Assembly: GCA_964520905.1 (NCBI GenBank)
Contig: CAZFQL010000002.1
Location: 186,001-250,000, forward strand
Direction: 5' to 3'
Source: JAGVIE01 sp964520905
Lineage (GTDB): Bacteria; Bacteroidota; Ignavibacteria; UBA10030; SZUA-254
Length of the DNA stretch: 64,000 nt
Positions 26,684-35,088 of the stretch are shown in pieces. Each line of letters begins with the position of its first letter. Positions within the stretch are counted from its first letter, which is position 1. The notes under the pieces were generated by a model. The model had not been told where the DNA came from. It made no database searches and saw only the letters and a list, made by a program, of their open reading frames with translations. The position numbers were made by a program, and so were the translations under genes.

Positions 26684-27292
26684 TCACGATGGTTTTTCTA
26701 CTGATGGATCCGCCGGCTTGGACGGTTGAGCAGCCGAAACGGGCGTACTTGCGATTTTGGCTTGCGCTGCCGCCGCGGCTTTTTTTGCCGCCTGTTCTTT
26801 TTCATATTCCGCCGCTTTTGCTTTCACAATATCGATTTCACCCGGCGTCATAGTCACAAAATTATAGATTAGATTATTACGATCGAACTCTGAAAACTCA
26901 TACACCTCGGTCATCTTGATGCATTCGGTCGGACATGGATAGACACACAATCCGCAGTAACAACATTTTGCAATATCGATATCGAACTTAGTAACCCAAA
27001 GTTTTTTCTTCTGGCCCGAGGATGTTGTTCCTAAATTGTCCGTCGGGAGTGACTTAACTGTTTCGATCCCGATGCAATTAACCGGACATGCCATCTCACA
27101 TTGCAAACAGCCGATGCAATCGTCCATATTCACATAGAGACGATTACGCGCGCGTTCCGGGAGTTTTACTTTGACATCAGGATACTGAATAGTTACCGCA
27201 GGAACAAATAAATGTCCCATGGTAATCTTCATTCCGATTAGTATCGTCCAAATAGATTGAAATATATCTTTAAAATACTTCCTCATAATCAC
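26684..27292 (-). CDS. nuoI: NADH-quinone oxidoreductase subunit I (two [4Fe-4S])
   Basis: 202 residues. Two ferredoxin motifs, C59-x2-C62-x2-C65-x3-C69 and C110-x2-C113-x2-C116-x3-C120, hold clusters N6a and N6b on the path to NuoB. The C-terminal 40 residues are an Ala/Lys/Pro-rich tail (AKAAEYEKEQAAKKAAAAAQ onward) not seen in typical NuoI, likely disordered. With the peripheral NADH module missing from the cluster, NuoI would be the entry point for electrons from ferredoxin or another donor. Starts 10 bases after nuoH. Confidence 0.95.
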   Translation of the reverse strand: MIMRKYFKDIFQSIWTILIGMKITMGHLFVPAVTIQYPDVKVKLPERARNRLYVNMDDCIGCLQCEMACPVNCIGIETVKSLPTDNLGTTSSGQKKKLWVTKFDIDIAKCCYCGLCVYPCPTECIKMTEVYEFSEFDRNNLIYNFVTMTPGEIDIVKAKAAEYEKEQAAKKAAAAAQAKIASTPVSAAQPSKPADPSVEKPS

Positions 27293-27302
27293 TTGTCCAT
27301 TA

Positions 27303-28322
27303 TCAGAGCATCATCCAGAGACCAACGCCAATTATACAGGCAAACGCCCACGGGGTTAAAACTTTCCATGAAACATACATTAATTGATCAACACGCAGTC
27401 GCGGGAGCGTCCATCGCAGCCACATCTGTATAAAAACAAAGAACATTCCCTTTGAAAGGAACCAGAGCACTCCCCAAACGGGACCACTCATAAATTCACC
27501 GAATGGGCTATTCCATCCTCCCAAAAATACCGTTGCAGCGATTGCCGACACGGCAAACATATTGACGAATTCCGAAAGCATGAACATGGCAAACTTCATC
27601 CCGCTGTATTCGGTTAAATAACCCGCTACAATTTCCGATTCGGCTTCAGGTATATCGAACGGTGTACGGTTCGTTTCGGCGAGAGAAGCTACAAAATAAA
27701 TGATGAATGCTATAAAAATAAACGGAAATTTTTGAAAAACAAACCAATTCCAGAACCAACCGGTTTGCATTTTGTTGATCTCTTGCAGATTTAATGTCCC
27801 GGCGATCATTACAACCGCAAGAAGCGCCAGAATAGTTGGAATCTCGTAGCTCACTATCTGTGCAACCGAACGCATAGCGCCCAATAACGACCATTTGTTA
27901 TTCGAAGACCACCCCGACATCAGAATTGCAACAACTGTTATCGATGATATGGCGACGATATAGAAGAGCCCGATGTTGAGGTTACTGCCGATGTAATCGC
28001 TGCTGAACGGTATCGTTGCATAGACTGCATAAGCACCTATGAACATCAGGTACGGAGCGAGCGTATGAAGTTTTTTATCCGCGTCGGCGGGGACAATATC
28101 TTCTTTCTGTAAAAGCTTTATCATATCGGCGATGGTTTGCGCCCATCCATGCCACCCGCCTGTGCGCATAGGTCCAAGGCGATCCTGCATGTGAGCGGAA
28201 ACTTTTCTCTCCAACCATATTACTCCCAGCGCGTATGGTAAAATCCATAACAATGGGACGATTGCCATAGCTGTGTAGACGAAGAAATCATTATCTAAAA
28301 TATTTCTGAGTAATTGTTCCAT
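27303..28322 (-). CDS. nuoH: NADH-quinone oxidoreductase subunit H
   Basis: 339 residues, about eight membrane helices. It forms the quinone-binding entry of complex I with NuoB and NuoD. GWHGWAQTIADMIKLLQKED, the acidic loop FDIPEAESEIVAGYLTEYSG and the terminal LRWTLPRLRVDQLM are strongly conserved. It starts 4 bases after nuoD. Confidence 0.96.
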   Translation of the reverse strand: MEQLLRNILDNDFFVYTAMAIVPLLWILPYALGVIWLERKVSAHMQDRLGPMRTGGWHGWAQTIADMIKLLQKEDIVPADADKKLHTLAPYLMFIGAYAVYATIPFSSDYIGSNLNIGLFYIVAISSITVVAILMSGWSSNNKWSLLGAMRSVAQIVSYEIPTILALLAVVMIAGTLNLQEINKMQTGWFWNWFVFQKFPFIFIAFIIYFVASLAETNRTPFDIPEAESEIVAGYLTEYSGMKFAMFMLSEFVNMFAVSAIAATVFLGGWNSPFGEFMSGPVWGVLWFLSKGMFFVFIQMWLRWTLPRLRVDQLMYVSWKVLTPWAFACIIGVGLWMML

Positions 28323-28326
28323 TAAA

Positions 28327-29487
28327 TTACCTGTCTACCTCTCCCAGAACAATATCCAAACTGCCTGCAATGGCTATCATATCTGCTATCATAGATCCTC
28401 TGGAAATTTCAGGTAAAACACTGAGATGTACGAAACATGGTGAGCGTCCTTTCACCCGGAAAGGCTTGCCGCTTCCATCACTTACAACATAGAAGCCCAA
28501 TTCACCCCGCGCCGATTCGGTTCGAGCATATACATCTCCCGGATTAGGACGGATCCTCTTGGGAATTGCAGAGGCAACATCGCCATCAGGAATTTGATTA
28601 AGCGCTTGCTCAACAATATTAATACTCTGCTCCATTTCCCGGATACGAACGATATAGCGATCCCAGCAATCGCCCACGGTTCCCATTTCGCCTTTGCCGA
28701 TCTGGGGTTCCCATTCAAAACGGTTATATATAGAATACGGATCGTCGCGGCGCAAATCAAAGTTAACGCCTGAACCCCGAAGAACCGGACCCGAAACACT
28801 ATAAGCTATCGCGACATCTGCAGGCAATACTCCGACGTTTGCAGTTCGCTTGATAAAAATCTCATTGAAGCTGAGTAGATTGTTATATTCTTCGATTTTC
28901 GGACGGAAATATTTACAGAAATCTTTTGCCTTATCAATGAAGCCGGGGGGTAGATCATGAGATACACCACCCACCCACATATAGTTATAGAGAAGTCGGG
29001 CGCCGCATGTCATTTCATAAAGATCAAGAATTCTTTCTCTATCGCGGAACATATACAAGAATGGCGTCCATGCGCCGATATCCAACCCGTATGTTCCCGC
29101 AGCGATAAGGTGTGAAGCAATCCGCTGCAACTCTGCCATAATTACACGAATATATTCTACGCGCTCAGGAACTTTAATGCCGAGAAGTTTTTCAACAGCT
29201 ATTACATATCCGAAATCCATGTTCATAGCCGCACAATAGTCCATACGATCGACATACGGTACGACTTGTTGATAATTCGTCATCGACTCAGCATGTTTTT
29301 CAAAACATCTATGAAGATACCCGATCTGCGGAACTACATCTATAACTATCTCACCGTCAATAACTAACTCAAGACGTAACACGCCGTGCATGGAGGGATG
29401 TTGAGGTCCCATATTGAGCAACATCTCTTCTGTGCGAACAGTTCTGCCGGTGGATGATTTAATTGGAGGAGTTATGATTTCAGTCAT
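28327..29487 (-). CDS. nuoD: NADH-quinone oxidoreductase subunit D
   Basis: 386 residues, 49-kDa-type subunit related to [NiFe]-hydrogenase large chains. The N-terminal LNMGPQHPSMHGVLRLEL lines the quinone cavity, and IGYLHRCFEKHAESM and YVDRMDYCAAMN are typical. The C-terminal end DIVLGEVDR is the usual NuoD terminus. Not fused to NuoC, which is a separate gene 14 bases upstream. Its product would reduce menaquinone or ubiquinone using electrons from NuoB. Confidence 0.96.
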   Translation of the reverse strand: MTEIITPPIKSSTGRTVRTEEMLLNMGPQHPSMHGVLRLELVIDGEIVIDVVPQIGYLHRCFEKHAESMTNYQQVVPYVDRMDYCAAMNMDFGYVIAVEKLLGIKVPERVEYIRVIMAELQRIASHLIAAGTYGLDIGAWTPFLYMFRDRERILDLYEMTCGARLLYNYMWVGGVSHDLPPGFIDKAKDFCKYFRPKIEEYNNLLSFNEIFIKRTANVGVLPADVAIAYSVSGPVLRGSGVNFDLRRDDPYSIYNRFEWEPQIGKGEMGTVGDCWDRYIVRIREMEQSINIVEQALNQIPDGDVASAIPKRIRPNPGDVYARTESARGELGFYVVSDGSGKPFRVKGRSPCFVHLSVLPEISRGSMIADMIAIAGSLDIVLGEVDR

Positions 29488-29501
29488 TAGTAAATTTCAA
29501 T

Positions 29502-29981
29502 TTAATAGGGAACTTTCATGCCCTGATAATATTCCGGCACCTTATAATCTTTTTGAAGAGGGTGTCCGTCCCAATCGTCGGGCATCAAAATTCTGCGCAA
29601 ATCCGGATGATCGAGAAATTTTATGCCGATCAGATCATAAGCTTCTCGCTCATGCCAGTTTGCCGCGGGCCATACGGATGCGACCGATGGAATTTCAGCT
29701 TTATCTTTCGGGACATCGACTTTAAGATTGACTTTATGTTTTTTCTTCATCGAAAAAATATTGTACACCACGCCAAGCGTACCTTTTGTATAATCCATGC
29801 CGCTTAAACACATTAAAAAATCGAATTGAAAATCAGGATCGTCGCGAAGATATATGGCAATGTCCTTGAGATTTGAGGGTGTAATCTTGACGTACGGATC
29901 AACAACACCTTCAATCTTAACTTCGAGAACTGCATCTGGAAATTTTTGTTTTAGCTTATCGGATATTTCTTGTTGTGTCAT
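29502..29981 (-). CDS. nuoC: NADH-quinone oxidoreductase subunit C
   Basis: 159 residues from the ATG at 29981, five bases after the nuoB stop. The frame is open another 60 codons upstream, but that lies within nuoB in another frame and is not NuoC-like. YTKGTLGVVYNIFSM, ANWHEREAYDLIGIKFLDHPDLRRILMPDDWDGHPLQKDY is the family signature. It scaffolds the hydrophilic arm between NuoD and NuoI. Confidence 0.94.
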   Translation of the reverse strand: MTQQEISDKLKQKFPDAVLEVKIEGVVDPYVKITPSNLKDIAIYLRDDPDFQFDFLMCLSGMDYTKGTLGVVYNIFSMKKKHKVNLKVDVPKDKAEIPSVASVWPAANWHEREAYDLIGIKFLDHPDLRRILMPDDWDGHPLQKDYKVPEYYQGMKVPY

Positions 29982-29986
29982 AAATA

Positions 29987-30478
29987 TTATGCGGTTTTCT
30001 TTACCAAACTTTCTGAGCGTATTTTTTCCTGAAGTTTCATTATACCTTCCAGCAACGCTTCGGGACGTGGCGGGCAGCCCGGAACGTATACATCTACCGG
30101 AATAACCCGATCGACTCCTTTGAGGACATGGTATCCATGTTCCCAGTAAGGACCCCCGCAATTTGCACAGCTTCCCATCGATAACACGTAACGGGGCTCA
30201 GCCATCTGATCGTATAATTTTTTAATTCGAGTAGCCATCTTCAGCGTGACAGTACCGGCAACGATCATTACATCGGTTTGACGGGGGGATGCGCGAAAAA
30301 AAATACCGAACCTATCGAGATCGTAATGCGACGCACCGGTTGCCATCATCTCAATCGCACAACAGGCAAGTCCGAATTGCATGGGCCACATCGATGAGAG
30401 ACGTGCCCAATTCAAAAGATTGTCCATCGAAGTTATGATGACGTTGCTATTATTAAATTGTTTGTCTAAGAGTCCCAT
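29987..30478 (-). CDS. nuoB: NADH-quinone oxidoreductase subunit B (cluster N2)
   Basis: 163 residues. The four N2 ligands are C39 and C40 (GLACCAIEMM), C104 (GSCANCGG) and C135 (VPGCPPRPE). N2 donates electrons to the quinone. The C-terminus is short and polar. It starts about 57 bases after the nuoA stop. Confidence 0.96.
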   Translation of the reverse strand: MGLLDKQFNNSNVIITSMDNLLNWARLSSMWPMQFGLACCAIEMMATGASHYDLDRFGIFFRASPRQTDVMIVAGTVTLKMATRIKKLYDQMAEPRYVLSMGSCANCGGPYWEHGYHVLKGVDRVIPVDVYVPGCPPRPEALLEGIMKLQEKIRSESLVKKTA

Positions 30479-30535
30479 GGTTAATTATTAAAAATCTTTA
30501 TTTTCAGTTTTGGGGAATACTTGCGTTGAAAAATA

Positions 30536-30928
30536 TTATTCTTTTGCCACTCTGGGAATTTGCGGTACAGGTTTATCCCACTCTAAATCACCTTTTACCC
30601 AAACGTAGGCGTAGCCGACCAAAAGTATCGCAATGAAGATCATCATTTCAACAAAAGCATACATGCCAAGCTTTTGGAAAACGACTGCCCAAGGGAAAAG
30701 AAATACAACTTCAACATCGAAGATCAAGAAGATGAGAGCAACGACATAAAAACGTATATTGAATTTAACGATCGCGTTTCCGACCGGTGACTCCCCGCAC
30801 TCGTAGGTTGATAGCTTTTCCGGGTACCAGCGATGGGGACGAATTAACCAGGCAACTGCCAAGCCGCCAGCCACAAAAACTACTCCGATCAGTAAAAAGA
30901 TGAAAATCCGACCAAATTCTGTAAGCAT
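30536..30928 (-). CDS. nuoA: NADH-quinone oxidoreductase subunit A
   Basis: 130 residues with three membrane helices; STYECGESP and VALIFLIFDVEVVFLFPWAV are diagnostic of the NuoA loop and helix near the quinone cavity. It is the first gene of the cluster; a promoter with TTGACT and TAAATT spaced by 17 bases lies about 50-80 bases upstream. Confidence 0.95.
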   Translation of the reverse strand: MLTEFGRIFIFLLIGVVFVAGGLAVAWLIRPHRWYPEKLSTYECGESPVGNAIVKFNIRFYVVALIFLIFDVEVVFLFPWAVVFQKLGMYAFVEMMIFIAILLVGYAYVWVKGDLEWDKPVPQIPRVAKE

Positions 30929-30979
30929 GAAATATTTATTTTACCAATATAATATCGAATGGTGTAACAATTTGAACTA

Positions 30980-31008
30980 AATTTAGAAAATTTTTCCTTT
31001 AAAGTCAA
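30980..31008 (-). promoter_or_regulatory. Putative sigma70-type promoter of the nuo operon
   Basis: On the minus strand TTGACT (31008-31003), a 17-base spacer and TAAATT (30985-30980). A start near 30973 would leave a leader of about 45 bases before nuoA. The -10 box matches the consensus in 4 of 6 positions. Confidence 0.5.
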
Positions 31009-31033
31009 AACAGGTTTTCGCAAAAAATTTTCC

Positions 31034-31062
31034 TTGACTTTTGTTTTTTTGTATTGTATAAT
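31034..31062 (+). promoter_or_regulatory. Near-perfect sigma70-type promoter of a small RNA
   Basis: TTGACT at 31034-31039, exactly 17 bases, then TATAAT at 31057-31062. Seven bases downstream is G31069, the first base of the hairpin RNA. It diverges from the nuo promoter, with the two -35 boxes 25 bases apart. Confidence 0.8.
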
Positions 31063-31068
31063 ACAAGC

Positions 31069-31145
31069 GAGCATCAGGTAGGATCCACGGTTTCTGACTT
31101 CGCCTCCCAAGTTGGAATGCCCACCTGCCGATGCTCATTTTTTTT
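31069..31145 (+). ncRNA. Unidentified 77-nt hairpin small RNA
   Basis: A consensus promoter ends 7 bases before G31069. The transcript begins with GAGCATC (31069-31075), which pairs with GATGCTC (31130-31136); AGGT (76-79) pairs with ACCT (123-126) and GACTT (96-100) with AAGTT (109-113, one G-U). The result is a single long rod ending in the loop CGCCTCCC (31101-31108). ATTTTTTTT follows the closing stem, giving an intrinsic terminator. No long frame is present. The loop is complementary to strong ribosome sites such as GGGAGG. It lacks the signature of the 4.5S SRP RNA, tmRNA, 6S or RNase P that I know. It lies between divergent nuoA and the end of the synthetase-like gene. Confidence 0.75.
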
Positions 31146-31167
31146 CTTCCAACAATAAATCATTCCG

Positions 31168-32920
31168 CTAACTTTTAAACTGACCTATAATTTGCCGCCA
31201 TAATTCAAACGATATCCACCAATCAAGTTCTCCTGCAAGATTTTTATTCCCGCCAAAATATTCCTTCACCATATTCTGCAGAGCATTTTGGTCGTACGCC
31301 GGAAAATTCTTTACTTCACTCGATACTATAAGATCATTTATATACTCCTTTAATGATAGTAGAAATTCCTGTCTTGTGGGATTGTGGGATTGTGGAATTG
31401 AAACCCTATAGCCGCTTTCGCTTTTGTATACAACGAGGCTGGAACTGTGGAAAACCGATAGGGGTAAGTTGTCATTCCTTTAACGAGCGGATAGTTAGTG
31501 AGCACGGGTTGAAGTTTATGGATAAATTTTCGAAATAGTTTTCCGCCTCTTTTTATCTGAACGGGAGTCCGGAAGGCTGCTTGAACAAAGGATGGCTGCG
31601 CGAAAGGCATATAGTTGACAATTTCTTCATCTATGCGGCTTTGATCCATGCCTGCGTAATTCGGAAAGCGATATTGAACAATTAAGAGGTCAAAAAAATT
31701 TCAACCCCAATTTTATCTACCGGGGGCATTTCATCGCGCATTGAAATAAGCTGTTGATTGACCCCCCTTCGCATAACATTAATGGTTTCACTATTGAAGA
31801 TCGATGCACGATGTGATTGAATATAACGGAAAATCTCAACAGGAGAATCGTGAAGCAGCTTGCGTCTTCCCTTCCAGTATAAACGGTTAAGAAATTGCCT
31901 GCGTGCAATCTCACCCATGCCGCCATCAATCATGATTCGATTCATTCTATTTAACTCAGGATAAAAACGAAGTTTCAACCAACTTGATACCGGCGTTGTC
32001 AAACATGTCTTGGCGATATATTCTCGCAACACAATAAGATTTGTTCCAATTTCAGGGATTGACTCCGGGAAATAATGTTGATCAAGATGATAATCGTTCG
32101 CGATCTGTTGAGCAACCTTGACATCCGGTTCATTGGAATGACCAAAGAGGTGTAGTGAAAATCGGTTTTTACTTTTTGCAAGAAGACAGGCAAGAAGCAG
32201 CCGGGAATCTAATCCGCCCGACAAACCAAGCGATAATACGGAATCATTCTCAATTTCAGGATTTAGGAGTGAGGAAAGAGTTTGTTCGAGTGGTTGTGAA
32301 TTTTCCGGTGAAAAATTCGGTAACCACAGTGTGTTATGTATTTCTATCGATGTCGGTTTGCATATAGCGACTCCACCCGGACCAAGGCGTTGGATCCCTT
32401 TTACCAAACAACCGTATGAAAGCTGATTAAACGTCAACCAGTGGGACCCGAATTGTTCAAAATCAATTTCACTCTTGCCAGTTAAGAGCGCCACCCAATC
32501 CAGGCGAGTGGTAAAGATTACACTGTTCGCCAACCGTAAGATGTAAAGTGTTCTCAAACCAAATTGGTCTGAAAAACATTCTACTATTCCATTTTGCCAC
32601 CGGATCGCTACGAAGTGCCCATCAATGTACGATAGGTCTGGCTTCTTCTTACTTAAAAGAGTTTGCCAATCTGAAGCCTTGAGAAATCTGCACGATGCTT
32701 CCTTTCGTTCGATACCTAATCCGACGGTCATCCAACCGCTTTCCCTTGATTTTGGGTCTATGCTCAAGTATCCGGTAAGGCAGGTATCTGAAATCCCCCC
32801 CGATGCAAGATAAATCTGATTATTTTGAAAGTGGTGAATTGACGGTGGATGAATTTTTGAAATGATTTGGATAAAATCGGAGGAAATCTGATCGCTAATA
32901 ATTCCGAGGATCCAGCTCAT
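31168..32920 (-). pseudogene. Asparagine synthetase-like gene interrupted at two simple repeats
   Basis: Residues 1-412 read in one frame: an N-terminal glutaminase-like domain, then the ATP pyrophosphatase loop LSGGLDSRLLL and IDGGMGEIARRQ. The N-terminus is MSWILGI, so the catalytic Cys of class II glutaminases is replaced by Ser. The frame is lost at an A7 tract (31692-31698); one more base restores EIFFDLLIVQYRFPNY and the downstream frame. That frame is lost again at TTGTGGGA tandem copies (31374-31395); removing one 8-base unit restores IGFQFHNPTRQEFL through to LDWWISFELWRQI and a TAG at 31168. The intact product would have about 580 residues and make amides or cyclise a peptide (lasso cyclases resemble it). 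It may be phase-variable, decayed or mis-assembled. Confidence 0.8.
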
Positions 32921-32956
32921 ATTAACAGAGTAAGATGAGCAAAAAAATGTGATTCG

Positions 32957-33499
32957 CTATTGCTGCCACTTCATTTCAGAGGTGTGGCTAAGAGCATTGC
33001 TCCAACGCGCCAGAACGAAAAGTAAATCAGAAAGCCGGTTTAGATAGACGATTGGATTTTCACCGATAGATTCTTCATTTGAAAGATGAACCGCCAATCG
33101 TTCTGCGCGTCTGCATATCGTCCTCGCAAGGTGAAGCATTGCAGCAGTACGATTTCCACCCGGTAAGATAAACTGTCTCAGTGGTTCAAGTTGTGGCTCT
33201 AACTTATCAATATGTTGTTCAAGACGGGAGACGGCAGATGCATGAATATGTTTTGTTTTTTTTATACAGGTGTCGGCAGGAGTGGCAAGATCGGCACCAA
33301 GTGTGAATAGATCATTCTGGATTTCTTCGAGGATGGCATCTATTTCCTTTACCGTATTGATCGATCGGCACACCCCGATCGTGCTGTTCAATTCATCTAC
33401 GGTTCCATATGTTTCGATACGAAGATTATTTTTCCGCACACGCTTCCCTCCGAATAACGATGTATCCCCCTTGTCGCCAGTTTTGGTATAAATCTTCAA
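32957..33499 (-). CDS. pduO: ATP:cob(I)alamin adenosyltransferase, PduO type
   Basis: 180 residues. KIYTKTGDKGDTSLFGGKRV is the N-terminal ATP-binding signature, followed by ETYGTVDELNSTIG, and FILPGGNRTAAMLHLARTICRRAER closes the trimer active site. It transfers the adenosyl group of ATP to reduced cobalamin in the cytoplasm, making coenzyme B12 for enzymes such as methylmalonyl-CoA mutase or class II ribonucleotide reductase. None of these is in the window. A gap of 36 bases separates it from the synthetase-like gene downstream, and 24 from the M20 peptidase upstream. Confidence 0.93.
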   Translation of the reverse strand: MKIYTKTGDKGDTSLFGGKRVRKNNLRIETYGTVDELNSTIGVCRSINTVKEIDAILEEIQNDLFTLGADLATPADTCIKKTKHIHASAVSRLEQHIDKLEPQLEPLRQFILPGGNRTAAMLHLARTICRRAERLAVHLSNEESIGENPIVYLNRLSDLLFVLARWSNALSHTSEMKWQQ

Positions 33500-33523
33500 A
33501 TTGATGTAAGAAAAATTAGTCCG

Positions 33524-34903
33524 CTATTTTTTAGAGATATAATTTGGAAACTCATTATAAAAATGAGCGGCAGTTCTGATGCCGCCGAAAAAATTATCAA
33601 GGAAGATAAACTCGTTGGGTGCGTGCGCATTTTCATCGGGCAATCCGAACCCGAGAAGAACGGTATCGGCTCCTAATAATTGCTTGAATTGTACGACAAT
33701 CGGGATCGAACCGCCTTCCCGCTGGTAAAGCGGTTTTTTGCCGAAGCCTTTTTCCAGAGCTGCAACTGCCGCCCGAACTCCGGGACTATCAATGGGAGTT
33801 ATAGCGGGATGACCACCATGCAAATTCTTCACGGTGATGTGGACAGATTTTGGAGTAATTTTCTTGATATGTTTTTCAAAAAGTTTCGCAATCTTATCCG
33901 GATCTTGATCGGGTACTAAGCGCATAGATATTTTAGCGGATGCTTTTGAGGGAAGAACGGTCTTTGCACCTTCACCAGTAAATCCGCCCCAGATGCCGTT
34001 GCATTCTAGAGTGGGACGTGCCCAGAGACGTTCAAGAGTAGTATACCCTTTCTCACCGTATAGAACCTTCACGCCCAAGTCATTTGCAAATTTTTTATCA
34101 CTCCAAGGTAGTTTTTTGAAAGCGCTTTGTTCTGCTTTTGTCAATTTCTGGACGTCATTATAAAATCCTGGGATTGTTATACGTCCGTTTTTATCATGAA
34201 GTTGTGCGACGATTTCAGCTAATGCCTGAATAGGATTATGTACGGAACCGCCATAGGAACCCGAATGTAAATCCTTGATGGGACCTACTAAGTCGATCTG
34301 CATATAACTTAAACCCCGTAAGCTGTAACAAACCGATGGAACGCCCTTCGCAAACATAGAGGTATCTGAGATCAAAACCAAATCAGTTTTCAGCAGTTCT
34401 TTGTGATTTTTTATAAACGGCGCAAAATGATCGCTTCCAATTTCCTCTTCACCTTCTATAATAAATTTGATGTTTATTGGTAGTTTGCCACCGTTTTTTA
34501 GGTATGCTTCAATTGCTTTCAAGTGAATAAAAACTTGTCCTTTATCATCGGAAGCGCCTCTTGCATAGAGATTCCCGTCGCGGATGGTTGCCTCGAAAGG
34601 TGGTGATGTCCAAAGATCGAGGGGTTCCGGTGGTTGCACATCATAATGTCCGTAGATTAAAACTGTCGGTTTCCCCGGTGCGTGAAGCCAATCTCCATAT
34701 ACGATCGGGTGACCCTCTGTCGGAAAAATTTGGATGTGATCCAACCCGATATTTTTCAGTTGATCGCTCAGCCAGCGCGCACATTTCTCCATATCGGATT
34801 TATTTTGTGGATTCGTGCTAACGCTGGGTATCGACAGGAAAGTTTTTAACTCATCCAAGTAACGTGTTTGATTATTTTCAATAAAATGTAGAATAGGGTC
34901 CAT
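33524..34903 (-). CDS. M20 family metallopeptidase (dipeptidase-type)
   Basis: 459 residues without a signal peptide. Metal ligands fall in the usual motifs: YGHYDVQPP (His), ARGASDDKGQ (bridging Asp), EGEEEIGS (catalytic and metal Glu), ISDTSMF (Asp) and DENAHAPNEF (His). The lid dimerisation domain lies between. This subgroup includes carnosinase-like and Xaa-His/Cys-Gly dipeptidases; the substrate cannot be picked. It cleaves short peptides in the cytoplasm and probably shares a transcript with the adenosyltransferase gene. Confidence 0.9.
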   Translation of the reverse strand: MDPILHFIENNQTRYLDELKTFLSIPSVSTNPQNKSDMEKCARWLSDQLKNIGLDHIQIFPTEGHPIVYGDWLHAPGKPTVLIYGHYDVQPPEPLDLWTSPPFEATIRDGNLYARGASDDKGQVFIHLKAIEAYLKNGGKLPINIKFIIEGEEEIGSDHFAPFIKNHKELLKTDLVLISDTSMFAKGVPSVCYSLRGLSYMQIDLVGPIKDLHSGSYGGSVHNPIQALAEIVAQLHDKNGRITIPGFYNDVQKLTKAEQSAFKKLPWSDKKFANDLGVKVLYGEKGYTTLERLWARPTLECNGIWGGFTGEGAKTVLPSKASAKISMRLVPDQDPDKIAKLFEKHIKKITPKSVHITVKNLHGGHPAITPIDSPGVRAAVAALEKGFGKKPLYQREGGSIPIVVQFKQLLGADTVLLGFGLPDENAHAPNEFIFLDNFFGGIRTAAHFYNEFPNYISKK

Positions 34904-35088
34904 GCAGCACCAATAAATATTTTCTTGAAGAAGTAAAGAATTGCGAAATCAATATAGTAAAGACATTGCGGACTTGCAAGTTAATGGGTGTTCATGTGAA
35001 TTTATTAAATACAAAGCTCTTAATCTGATTTTTTGAAAATCGGGAAAGATTTGATTATCTTATTCATATTCAATTTGATAATTACAAA

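Noticed and set aside
31069..31145. Reading of the hairpin RNA as a 4.5S/SRP RNA
   Set aside because: The universally conserved apical AGG.CCGGAAGG.AGCA motif is absent on either strand, although the size and rod shape are similar to the shortest SRP RNAs.
31692..31698. Programmed -1 frameshift at the A7 tract of the synthetase-like gene
   Set aside because: No stem-loop or pseudoknot is evident downstream on the coding strand, and a second frame break follows; slippage mutation or sequencing error is simpler.
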